This document shows, piece after piece, positions 35,288 to 43,004 of a stretch of DNA of 64,000 bases. The stretch's first letter is position 1; each line of letters opens with the position of its first letter. Source of the stretch: DASRWT01 sp963748485. GTDB lineage: Bacteria; Methylomirabilota; Methylomirabilia; Rokubacteriales; CSP1-6. Both the position numbers and the translations under genes were made by a program. The notes beneath the pieces are model-generated. The model saw nothing but the letters and a program-made list of their open reading frames with translations. It was not told the DNA's origin and did not search any database. Where the stretch lies: positions 124,001 through 188,000 of the forward strand of contig CAVVJF010000012.1 in assembly GCA_963748485.1 (NCBI GenBank). The letters run 5' to 3'.

Positions 35288-36115
35288 GTGAGCCCCTGGC
35301 CAACCCCCGTCCACTGCCTGCTGGTCCTCGCCGCCTTGAGCTTCGGCGCGGCGGCGGACGCAGCCGCCGACGGCTTGATGCTCGTCAACCGCGGTCCCTT
35401 CACGATGGGCAGCGACCGCGACGCGCCGGACGAGGCGCCCGCCCATCGTCTGTACCTCGGCCCCTTCTGGATCGACCGCCACAAGGTGACCAATCGCGAG
35501 TTCGCCGAGTTCCTCACCGCGCGCGGGCCGCGCAGCGCCGAGGGCGAGGACTACTTCGACGCCGACGACGCCGATGCCCGCATCCATCGCGCCCAGCGGC
35601 CGGGCGAGCGCCCCCGCTGGGTGGCCGACGCCAGCTTCGCGCGCCACCCCGTCGTGGAGGCCTCGTGGTTCGGGGCGCGCGACTACTGCCTCTGGCGCGG
35701 GCTGCGTCTCCCCACCGAGGCCGAGTGGGAAAAGGCCGCCCGCGGCGACGATGGCCGGCGCTATCCCTGGGGCGACGAGCCGCCCACGTCGGCGCGCGCG
35801 GTGTACGGGCGGGCGTACAATGCCACGGAGCCGTCGGGGGACCGGGGCGGCAGTCCCCATGGCGTCCAGGACATGGTCGGCAACCTGCGGGAGTGGACGT
35901 CGAGCCAGTACCGGCCCTACCCCTATCGTCGCGACGATGGGCGGGAGGGCCCGGAGCCGACCGCCACCCGGGTCGTGCGCGGGGCCAGTCACGACGACGA
36001 AGCCCTCGCGCTCCGCGCGTCGATCCGGCGATACTACGAGCACCGCGGCGTGCGCCGCGGGCATCACTTCGTCGGCTTTCGCTGCGCCACGTCGGAAGAT
36101 CTCGGAGGGTACTAG
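35288..36115 (+). CDS. SUMF1/formylglycine-generating-enzyme-like protein, exported
   Basis: A 275-residue protein: signal peptide (about residues 1-23), then a sulfatase-modifying-factor domain with FTMGSDRDAPDEAPAH, FWIDRHKVTNREFAEF, LPTEAEWEKAARG, PWGD, GNLREWT and the terminal VGFRCA. It has one Cys in the final motif, so it lacks the cysteine pair of true formylglycine-generating enzymes. It is more likely a substrate-binding or other C-type-lectin-like family member. GTG 35288 is chosen because the promoter at 35243-35271 sits just upstream and a signal peptide follows. Confidence 0.8.
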   Translation: MSPWPTPVHCLLVLAALSFGAAADAAADGLMLVNRGPFTMGSDRDAPDEAPAHRLYLGPFWIDRHKVTNREFAEFLTARGPRSAEGEDYFDADDADARIHRAQRPGERPRWVADASFARHPVVEASWFGARDYCLWRGLRLPTEAEWEKAARGDDGRRYPWGDEPPTSARAVYGRAYNATEPSGDRGGSPHGVQDMVGNLREWTSSQYRPYPYRRDDGREGPEPTATRVVRGASHDDEALALRASIRRYYEHRGVRRGHHFVGFRCATSEDLGGY

Positions 36116-36119
36116 GACG

Positions 36120-37751
36120 ATGAAGGGTCTCATCATGGACTATCCGCTGACGCTCACGCACTTTTTCGAGCGGACGCGCAAGGTCTTCCACCGGAAGACG
36201 CTGGCCACGAGGGTGCCGGGGGTGGGCCTCCAGCGCTACACCTACGCGGACTATGCGGACCGCGTCTGCCGGCTCTCCGCCGCGCTCGCCCGGCTGGGGC
36301 TCAAGAAGGGTGACCGAGTGGGCACCTTCGCGTGGAACTCGCACCGGCACCTCGAGGTGTACTTCGCGGCGCCCCTCATGGGCATGGTGCTCCACACCGT
36401 GAACATCCGGCTGTCGCCTCAGGACATCACCTACATCGTCAACCATGCCGAGGATCAGGTCCTCATCGTGGACGCGAGCCTCTGGCCCCTGCTGGAGCCG
36501 CTCAAGAGAGATCTCAAGTCGGTCAAGCACTTCATCGTGATGAAGGACACGCCGGCCGCGGAGATCCCGCCGGGCGCCCTCGACTACGAGGCCCTGGTGG
36601 CGGATGCCGCGCCGGTGACGGAGTGGCCCCGCCTCGACGAGACCGACGCCGCGGGCATGTGCTACACGTCCGGCACCACCGGACACCCGAAGGGCGTGGT
36701 CTATAGCCACCGCGGGGTGTTCCTCCATTGCTTCGCGTCCTCCACCGTGGACGTGCTCGGCATCTGCGAGCGCGACGTCATCCTGCACATCGTGCCCATG
36801 TTCCACGCCAACGCGTGGTGCGTGCCCTTCGCGGGGGTGATGAACGGCTCCACCCAGATCTTCGGCGGCCCCAACCCCCAGCCGCGCGACATCATCGAGA
36901 TCGTGCACGCGGAGAAGGTCACCCTCGTGGGCGCCGTGCCCACCGTGTGGATCGCCATCCAGGGCATCCTCGAGAAGGAGCCGCACTGGGACATCTCCTC
37001 CATCCGCTGCATCCCCATCGGCGGCTCAGCGGCCCCGCGCACCCTCATCGAGGACTTCGACAAGAAGTACGGCGCCTACATGCTGCACGCCTGGGGCATG
37101 ACGGAGATGAGCCCCCTCGGCACGGTGTGCCGGCCGCGCTCGTACACCGACGGTCTCCCCGACGACGAGCGGTACGCCATCCGCGCCAAGCAGGGCTCGG
37201 TGGTGGCGGGCGTGGACATGCGCATCGTCGACGACACGGGGCAAGTCCAGCCGTGGGACGGCAAGGCCGTGGGTGAGATCCAGGTGCGCGGGCCGTGGGT
37301 GACGAGCGGTTACTACAACAATCCCGCGGGCGCCGCCCAGTTCACCGACGATGGCTGGTTCCGCACCGGCGACGTGGCCTCGATCGACCCCGACGGCTAT
37401 GTCCAGATCACCGACCGCACCAAGGACCTCATCAAGTCGGGCGGCGAGTGGATCTCGAGCGTGGACATGGAGAGCACCATCATGGGCCATCCCAAGGTGC
37501 TGGAGGCCGCGGTGATCGCCGTCCCCCATGAAAAGTGGGTGGAGCGGCCGCTCGCGTGCGTCGTGCCCAAGCCCGAGTTCAAGGGGCAGCTCAGCAAGCA
37601 GGAGATCCTCGACTACCTCACCCCCCGCGTGGCCAAGTGGTGGCTGCCCGACGACGTGGTGTTCATCGAGGCGGTGCCCAAGACCAGCGTGGGGAAGTTC
37701 GACAAGAAGGTACTGCGCGAGCGCTTCAAGGCCTGGCCGCCAGTTTCGTAG
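36120..37751 (+). CDS. acyl-CoA synthetase (long/medium-chain fatty-acid-CoA ligase type)
   Basis: A 543-residue AMP-forming ligase. The P-loop YTSGTTGHPKG is near residue 181, the A5-type GMTEMSP near 330, GWFRTGD near 415 and the C-terminal catalytic lysine in PKTSVGKFDKK near 525. It resembles the FadD/AlkK-like group. It activates a carboxylic acid as acyl-adenylate and then acyl-CoA. ATG 36120 is used, four bases after the previous stop. Confidence 0.92.
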   Translation: MKGLIMDYPLTLTHFFERTRKVFHRKTLATRVPGVGLQRYTYADYADRVCRLSAALARLGLKKGDRVGTFAWNSHRHLEVYFAAPLMGMVLHTVNIRLSPQDITYIVNHAEDQVLIVDASLWPLLEPLKRDLKSVKHFIVMKDTPAAEIPPGALDYEALVADAAPVTEWPRLDETDAAGMCYTSGTTGHPKGVVYSHRGVFLHCFASSTVDVLGICERDVILHIVPMFHANAWCVPFAGVMNGSTQIFGGPNPQPRDIIEIVHAEKVTLVGAVPTVWIAIQGILEKEPHWDISSIRCIPIGGSAAPRTLIEDFDKKYGAYMLHAWGMTEMSPLGTVCRPRSYTDGLPDDERYAIRAKQGSVVAGVDMRIVDDTGQVQPWDGKAVGEIQVRGPWVTSGYYNNPAGAAQFTDDGWFRTGDVASIDPDGYVQITDRTKDLIKSGGEWISSVDMESTIMGHPKVLEAAVIAVPHEKWVERPLACVVPKPEFKGQLSKQEILDYLTPRVAKWWLPDDVVFIEAVPKTSVGKFDKKVLRERFKAWPPVS

Positions 37752-37770
37752 CTTCCCTCAGCCAGCAGTC

Positions 37771-37799
37771 TTGAAGATATGCACATCTGTGCATATACT
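37771..37799 (+). promoter_or_regulatory. brnTA promoter with a palindromic operator filling the spacer
   Basis: TTGAAG (37771-37776) and TATACT (37794-37799) are 17 bases apart. The spacer and the start of the -10 are occupied by a perfect palindrome, ATATGCACA (37777-37785) and TGTGCATAT (37788-37796), separated by TC. This is the expected place for a ribbon-helix-helix autorepressor such as BrnA. Confidence 0.75.
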
Positions 37800-37807
37800 G
37801 GGTTTCG

Positions 37808-37934
37808 GTGGAACTCGAATGGGATCCGCGAAAGGCGCGGACAAATCTTCGTACGCATCGAGTCGCCTTCGCCGACGCGATCGCGAGCTTATCAGACACC
37901 GCGTGAGCGCCGACAGTACGAGGAGGGCCAGTGA
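37808..37934 (+). pseudogene. brnT: decayed BrnT toxin gene (internal deletion and frameshift)
   Basis: The first 30 codons from GTG 37808 read as a BrnT N-terminus (VELEWDPRKARTNLRTHRVA at 1-20, then FADAIASL) but stop at 37904-37906. In the next frame, 37896-37934 reads TPRERRQYEEGQ and stop, the typical BrnT C-terminus (family: RRATRRERRxYEE). BrnT is usually about 90 residues, so some 45 residues of the core, including most of the RNase fold, are gone. The stop overlaps the GTG of brnA as GTGA, the classical brnT-brnA junction. This toxin is very unlikely to be active. Confidence 0.8.
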
Positions 37935-38212
37935 AGAAAGAGTACGATTTCAGCGGAGGCCGGCGTGGAGCGGTGATTCCGGTACCTGCGGGCAAGACTC
38001 GTATCACGATTCGGCTGGACGACGATCTCCTCGATTGGTTCCGCTCCCAAGTTGATGCGGCAGGAGGAGGGAGCTACCAGACGGCGATCAATCAAGCATT
38101 GCGGTCATTCGTCCAATCCCAAGGGCGAGCGATGGAGGAATCCGTGCGTCGAGTCGTCCGCGAAGAGCTCTCTCGATACGCGATCAAAGGGAACACGAGG
38201 ACACGTCGCTGA
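37931..38212 (+). CDS. brnA: BrnA family antitoxin (ribbon-helix-helix)
   Basis: A 93-residue protein with the BrnA core GKTRITIRLDDDLLDWFR (residues 21-38) and SYQTAINQALRSFV (48-61), a ribbon-helix-helix DNA-binding and dimerisation unit. GTG 37931 overlaps the brnT remnant stop. The gene is intact although its toxin is not. It probably still binds the palindrome at 37777-37796. Base composition here is clearly less GC-rich than the flanks, which suggests transfer. Confidence 0.88.
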   Translation: MKKEYDFSGGRRGAVIPVPAGKTRITIRLDDDLLDWFRSQVDAAGGGSYQTAINQALRSFVQSQGRAMEESVRRVVREELSRYAIKGNTRTRR

Positions 38213-38242
38213 CCACAATTCAAGCCCCTACCCGCGCCTAGC

Positions 38243-38527
38243 GTGCCCTGGGTCTATCTCCTCCGCTGCGGCGACGGGTCCCTCTACGCGGGCTCGGCCA
38301 GGGACCTCGCCCGCCGGGTGGCGCAGCACGCGGCCGGACGCGCCTCGCGCTACACGCGAGCGCATCTCCCCGTGAAGCTGGCGTGGTCGCGACGGGTCCG
38401 CACCTGGGGCGCTGCGCTCCGTGAGGAGGCGCGCATCAAGGGTCTGCGCCGCCCCGACAAGGACGCGCTCGTCGCGGCCTCCCTCCCCGCGCCGGCCCGG
38501 CGCCGCCGGACGGCCCGCTCCGCGTGA
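38243..38527 (+). CDS. GIY-YIG nuclease superfamily protein (YhbQ/UPF0213 type)
   Basis: A 94-residue single-domain protein: WVYLLRCGDGSLYAGSA (3-19, the GIY-YIG strand pair, with VYLL and YAG), then DLARRVAQHAAGRASRYT with Arg25 and His29 in catalytic positions. This matches the small YhbQ/Uri family. GTG 38243 is chosen because the domain begins at once. The stop overlaps the next gene as GTGA. Confidence 0.87.
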   Translation: MPWVYLLRCGDGSLYAGSARDLARRVAQHAAGRASRYTRAHLPVKLAWSRRVRTWGAALREEARIKGLRRPDKDALVAASLPAPARRRRTARSA

Positions 38528-40356
38528 GCCCCGTCGCGCCTGCCGTCCTGCTCTCGGTGCAGGGCGTGGCCAAGGCCTACGGTTCCGCGCCCCTCTTCGA
38601 GCATCTCTCGCTGACGCTCGCCGAGGGCGATCGGGTCGGACTCGTCGGCCCCAACGGGTCGGGCAAGACCACCCTCCTCCGCATCCTCTCGGGGATCGAG
38701 ACACCGGACGCGGGCGTGCGGTCTCTCCGCCGGCAGGCGCGGCTGGGGTACGTGCCGCAGGAGCCGACGTTTCCCGCTGGCGCATCGGTGGAGGGGGAGG
38801 TGGCGGCGGCGGTGCGAGCGGGCGGCGATCCCGAGGCGGCCGATCCCACCGCGGCGGCCCTGCGAGTCTCCATGGCGCTCTCGCGCGCGGGATTCGACGA
38901 GCCGCGCGCGCGGGTGGACGCTCTCTCCGGCGGATGGCGCAAGCGGCTCGCCATCGTGCGCGAGCTGGCGCGGCGGCCCGACGTGCTGCTCCTGGACGAG
39001 CCGACGAATCATCTCGACGTGGACGGCATTCTCTGGCTGGAGGAGACGCTCCGCGCCGACACCACCGCCTACCTGGCGGTGAGCCACGATCGCTGGTTCC
39101 TGGAGCGCGTGGCCGAGCGCATGGTCGAGCTCAACCGCGTATTCCCCACCGGCCTCTTCCAGGCGCTCGGGCGCTACAGCGACTTTCTCGCCACGCGTGA
39201 CGAGGCGCTGCGTGCGGACGCGGCCTACCAGGAGACGCTGGCCAATCGCGTGCGCCGCGAGATCGAGTGGCTGCGCCGGGGCGCCAAGGCGCGTACCACC
39301 AAGCAGCAGGCGCGAATCAAGGAGGCGGGACGGCTCGTCGACGAGCTGGCCGAGGCGCGTGGGCGCGCCGCCGGCGCGCGCGCGGACATCGACTTCGCCG
39401 TGTCGGGGCGGCAGACGCGCCGCCTCCTCGTGGCGCGGGGCCTGACGGCGTCGCGGGCCGGACGAACCCTCGCACGCGGACTCGACCTCGTCCTGGGTGC
39501 CGGAACGCGGGTCGGCCTCATCGGTCCCAACGGCAGCGGCAAGACCACGGTCCTGCGCCTGCTCGACGGCACCCTCGCGCCCGACGCGGGCGAGGTCGAG
39601 CCCGCGACGGGGCTGCGCATCGCGCACTTCGACCAGCACCGAGCCGGGCTCGACGAGGGGGCGCCGCTGCGCCGGGCGCTCGCGCCCGAAAGCGACAGCG
39701 TGATCTACCAGGGGCGCGCCCTCCACGTCGCCGCCTGGGCCAAGCGATTTCTCTTCACGCCCGAGCAGCTCGCGCTGCCGGTGGCGCGGCTCTCCGGCGG
39801 CGAGCGCGCCCGGGTCCACCTCGCCCGGCTCATGCTCGAGCCCGCCGATCTGCTCCTCCTCGACGAGCCCACCAACGACCTCGACATCCCGACGCTCGAG
39901 GTGCTCGAGGAGGCACTCGCCGAGTTCCCCGGCGCGGTGGTTCTCGTCACCCACGACCGCTTCCTGCTCGACCGCGTCGCCACCGCGATCCTCGCCCTCG
40001 ACGGCGCGGGCGGAGCGGAGTGGTTCGCGGACTGCGCGCAGTGGGAGGCGGCGCGGCGAGAGGCGGCCCGGCCCGCGCGCCCGGTGGCCGCCGTGCGTCC
40101 CCCTGCCCCGCGCGAGGCGCAGGGCATCAAGCGCCTCACCTACACCGAGCGGCGCGAGTGGGAAGGGATGGAGGAAGCGATCGAGATCGCGGAGGCGGCG
40201 CTTGCCGAGAGCCGGGCCGCGCTGGACGATCCCGCGGTGGCGTCAGACCCGGACGCCCTCGCGACGCGCTACGCGGGCACGGAAGCGGCGCGGGCGCAGG
40301 TGGAAGCGCTCTACGCTCGCTGGGCGGAGCTGGAGCGCAAGCAGGAAGGGCGCTAG
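38524..40356 (+). CDS. ABC-F family ATPase (Uup-like)
   Basis: A 610-residue soluble protein with two ATPase domains and no membrane segments. The first has Walker A GPNGSGKT near 40-47, signature LSGGWRKR near 136 and LLLDEPTNHLD near 156. An interdomain linker follows with basic residues (RRGAKARTTKQQARIKEA near 255-272). The second has GPNGSGKT near 337, LSGGERAR near 422 and LLLDEPTNDLD near 443. The C-terminal coiled-coil tail (about 535-610) is Uup-like. ABC-F proteins act on the ribosome or DNA-associated processes. Start GTG overlaps the GIY-YIG gene. Confidence 0.92.
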   Translation: MSPVAPAVLLSVQGVAKAYGSAPLFEHLSLTLAEGDRVGLVGPNGSGKTTLLRILSGIETPDAGVRSLRRQARLGYVPQEPTFPAGASVEGEVAAAVRAGGDPEAADPTAAALRVSMALSRAGFDEPRARVDALSGGWRKRLAIVRELARRPDVLLLDEPTNHLDVDGILWLEETLRADTTAYLAVSHDRWFLERVAERMVELNRVFPTGLFQALGRYSDFLATRDEALRADAAYQETLANRVRREIEWLRRGAKARTTKQQARIKEAGRLVDELAEARGRAAGARADIDFAVSGRQTRRLLVARGLTASRAGRTLARGLDLVLGAGTRVGLIGPNGSGKTTVLRLLDGTLAPDAGEVEPATGLRIAHFDQHRAGLDEGAPLRRALAPESDSVIYQGRALHVAAWAKRFLFTPEQLALPVARLSGGERARVHLARLMLEPADLLLLDEPTNDLDIPTLEVLEEALAEFPGAVVLVTHDRFLLDRVATAILALDGAGGAEWFADCAQWEAARREAARPARPVAAVRPPAPREAQGIKRLTYTERREWEGMEEAIEIAEAALAESRAALDDPAVASDPDALATRYAGTEAARAQVEALYARWAELERKQEGR

Positions 40357-41285
40357 CTGCGGTCGGGCGGGTTCCAGAGGAAGGCGCGCGGGTTCACCGC
40401 CTGCCCCTTCACGTGCACCTCGGAGTGCAGGTGCGGGCCGCTGCTGCGGCCGGTATTGCCGGTGAGCGCGATCACGTTGCCGCGATCCACCCGCTGCCCC
40501 TGGCGCACATGGATCTTCGAGAGGTGGCCGTAGACTGACTTCACCTCGTTGCCGTGGTCGAGGATCACGCAGAGGCCGTACTCGCCGCCGGAGCCGGCGA
40601 ACACCACCGTCGCGGTGGCGGGCGCCTTGACCGGCGTCGCCATCTGGGCCGCGATGTCGAGCCCGCTGTGGTGCTCGATGGCCTCTCCCCACGGCGACCG
40701 GCGGCGGCCGAACTCGGAGTTCACCGCGCCACGCACGGGCCAGCGCGAGGGCATGGCCTGGATCGCCTTGCCCGCGGAGGTGATCACCTTCTCCAGCGCG
40801 CGCACGCGGGGGCCTTCCGCGAGCACGCTCGCCGCGAGCGCCTCGACCTCCTGATAGATCTGCGGCCGCTCGCCGTCAGCGTCCGCGCGCACCAGGCCCG
40901 TGCCGCCGCCGATACCGAACGGCGCCGACGGCCGCGTGGTGCCGGCGTCGGGGCCGAACGGCTCGGCCATCCGCGTGTGGATTTCCTTCCAGCTCGCGAT
41001 CTCCTTCCGGACCTCGCCGATGCGCTTCTGAAAGGACTCGACGAGCGCGCGCTGCTCGGCGGCTTCCCGGTGGACGGCGGCCAGCGTCATCGCCTGGCGC
41101 TTGAGCGCCAGGTAGTCGGCGGTGGCCATCCCCAGCGCGCCCGCCGTGACCGTGATGACAACGGTGACCACGCACGTGGCGACCCGGGGCACATGCAGGG
41201 TGCGGCACCGGCCTCCATCCGCCCGCACGAATTTCAGGTGATGGAAGAGGCGCCCGCGGCTCTGACGCGCGACGTACCAGTTCAT
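40353..41285 (-). CDS. M23 (LytM) family metallopeptidase with N-terminal membrane anchor
   Basis: A 310-residue protein: one transmembrane helix near residues 37-55, a coiled-coil-like region about 60-115, and a C-terminal LytM domain. HHSGLDIAA near 215 holds the HxxxD zinc ligands and GPHLHSEVH near 287 the HxH motif, so the peptidoglycan endopeptidase site is complete. The ATG at 41285 overlaps the bactofilin stop as ATGA. M23 peptidases next to bactofilins shape cells in Helicobacter and others. Confidence 0.92.
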   Translation of the reverse strand: MNWYVARQSRGRLFHHLKFVRADGGRCRTLHVPRVATCVVTVVITVTAGALGMATADYLALKRQAMTLAAVHREAAEQRALVESFQKRIGEVRKEIASWKEIHTRMAEPFGPDAGTTRPSAPFGIGGGTGLVRADADGERPQIYQEVEALAASVLAEGPRVRALEKVITSAGKAIQAMPSRWPVRGAVNSEFGRRRSPWGEAIEHHSGLDIAAQMATPVKAPATATVVFAGSGGEYGLCVILDHGNEVKSVYGHLSKIHVRQGQRVDRGNVIALTGNTGRSSGPHLHSEVHVKGQAVNPRAFLWNPPDRS

Positions 41286-41689
41286 CGCGGGAGCGCCACC
41301 ACCGACAGGCTCGTCGGCTCCGGCAGGGGCTTGGGCCGCGTCATGCGGCAATGCCCCTCCAGGAAGACGCCCTCCTCGATGACGATCACGGCTGCTTCGA
41401 GGTCACCCGTCACCCGCGCGGTGGACTTGAGCTCCACCCGCTCCGTCGCCATGACGTTGCCCATGATCTCCCCGTGCACGATCACCGTAGCCGCGCGGAC
41501 GCTTCCATTGATGCGGCCGCGCTCCCCCACGATGAGCGTGTCGCTGGATTCGACCTCGCCGCGTATCTTCCCGTTGAACATGACGGTGCCCGAACAGGTG
41601 TAGTGGCCCTCGATCTCGGAGCCCTCGTCGAGGATGGCGCTGAGATTGCCACGCAAGGTCGTGCTCGCTTTCCGGCCACGGAACCACAT
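41282..41689 (-). CDS. bactofilin
   Basis: About 135 residues from ATG 41689 (MWFRGRK). The core has right-handed beta-helix repeats: LSAILDEGSEIEGHYTCSG, VMFNGKIRGEVESSDTLIVG, GRINGSVRAATVIVHGEIMG and NVMATERVELKSTARVTGDL. Bactofilins polymerise without nucleotides into membrane-linked filaments. The frame is open to 41854, which would add a 55-residue low-complexity extension; the shorter start is typical of the family, but no ribosome site decides it. It is coupled to the M23 gene, a known bactofilin partner. Confidence 0.87.
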   Translation of the reverse strand: MWFRGRKASTTLRGNLSAILDEGSEIEGHYTCSGTVMFNGKIRGEVESSDTLIVGERGRINGSVRAATVIVHGEIMGNVMATERVELKSTARVTGDLEAAVIVIEEGVFLEGHCRMTRPKPLPEPTSLSVVALPR

Positions 41690-41870
41690 GGGTCCATGCG
41701 GCAGCAAGGCGGATACCAAGGCCGCCCGGCGACGGATCTGAGCCGATTCCCCTTCATCGACAGGGAGTTGCCAAGCTGGAGGCGGCCGGGGCACGGTCAG
41801 GCGACCGTCGGGGCTCGTGACACCTGACACCATTGACACTCCGGGTGTCACCAATGGGAATAGCGGCCGA

Positions 41871-42986
41871 TCAGGGGGTGCCCCCGCTCCCCTTGCAGAT
41901 GGACCGAAGGGCGGTCCAGTCCGCCGGTTCCAGCGCCGGCCGGCGAGAGGCCGGGGCCGTGGCGGCGAGGCGCCGGAGGCGGGTGACGCGATCCGAGGTT
42001 CCCGGGTGGCTCGACAGATACTTCAGCAAGCCGGAGGGATCCCGCTCCTTCCGCTCGAGGGCTTCGAAGAAATCGATCATGCCGGCCGGATCGAGCCCCG
42101 CCGCGACGAGCAAGCCCATGCCCTTCGTGTCGGCTTCCTCCTCGGCGGCGCGGCTGTAGCTCATCTGCCCGAGCACCCGCGCGCTCTCCAGGCCGTACGC
42201 CATGGCGCCTGTCACGTCGCCGGTGAGCGCGGTGATGAGAAGCCCGGTGGAGACGTACTGGACGAGGGCCTTGGTCGAGTGGCGCTGCAGCACGTGCTCG
42301 ATCTCGTGGGCGAGCACGCCCGCCAGCTCCTCCGGGCGCCGCGCCTCGTCCACGAGCCCGCGCAGCACCACCACGTAGCCGCCGGGCGCGGCGAAGGCGT
42401 TCACCGTCTTGCTGTCCACCACCTGCGCGCGGAAGGTGTACGGCGAAGGCGGCGCCGCCGCCACGAGCGTGGCCAGGAGCCCATCCAGCGCGCGCTGCCC
42501 CGCGGGCTCGCGACACTGCTTCTCGGGCTTCACCAGGCTCTCCACCGCGGCGCGCCCCAGCTCTTCTTCCCAGGAGACGGGCACGCGCGCGGCGACGAAC
42601 TGCGCGGCGGCGGGGATGCCCCAGAGATAGACGGCCCCGCAGATGCCGGCGACGGCGACGGCGGCCACCGCGGTGTAGAGCACGCGCCGACGACGGCGGC
42701 GCGGGTCGTGGAAGCGCAGGCCCGGCGCCTGCGCGATCTCGCGAAGATCGGCGAGGAAGGCAGGATCGGCGATCACCACCGCCTCGGCCGGATCGGGGCC
42801 GCGCTCGAGCCGCACCTCCTGGCCGGCGTGCCAGCCCTGGGTTTGCCGCACCTCCGCGTAGGGCCAGAACGCAGTCGCGCCGCCCTCAGGGGAGATCTCC
42901 AGGCCGGCGCGCGTGAGGCGTACGCGCGCGGACCGCCGCACCGGTGTGCGCCCGTCGAGAAAGTGACCGTCCCAGTCCGTGCGCAT
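41871..42986 (-). CDS. M48 family metalloprotease, membrane-anchored
   Basis: A 371-residue protein. Residues 1-100 form a small N-terminal domain; one transmembrane helix spans 103-122; the M48 peptidase domain follows, with HEIEH at 227-231 and the third zinc ligand in EEEADTKG near 282. It resembles the HtpX/YfgC-like and TPR-less M48 proteins that control envelope quality. It is 18 bases after the DUF898 gene and probably shares its transcript. Confidence 0.9.
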   Translation of the reverse strand: MRTDWDGHFLDGRTPVRRSARVRLTRAGLEISPEGGATAFWPYAEVRQTQGWHAGQEVRLERGPDPAEAVVIADPAFLADLREIAQAPGLRFHDPRRRRRRVLYTAVAAVAVAGICGAVYLWGIPAAAQFVAARVPVSWEEELGRAAVESLVKPEKQCREPAGQRALDGLLATLVAAAPPSPYTFRAQVVDSKTVNAFAAPGGYVVVLRGLVDEARRPEELAGVLAHEIEHVLQRHSTKALVQYVSTGLLITALTGDVTGAMAYGLESARVLGQMSYSRAAEEEADTKGMGLLVAAGLDPAGMIDFFEALERKERDPSGLLKYLSSHPGTSDRVTRLRRLAATAPASRRPALEPADWTALRSICKGSGGTP

Positions 42987-43004
42987 GGCGATGCGAGCGG
43001 CGGC

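Noticed and set aside
35288..36115. Formylglycine-generating enzyme
   Set aside because: Only one cysteine remains in the C-terminal active-site motif, the protein is exported, and no sulfatase gene is nearby. A general SUMF1-like assignment is safer.
41818..41850. Three GTGTCA-type repeats and an inverted GGTGTCA near the bactofilin start
   Set aside because: The spacing is irregular, part of it could be coding sequence of a longer bactofilin (Val-Ser and Gly-Val-Thr codons), and no promoter boxes accompany it.
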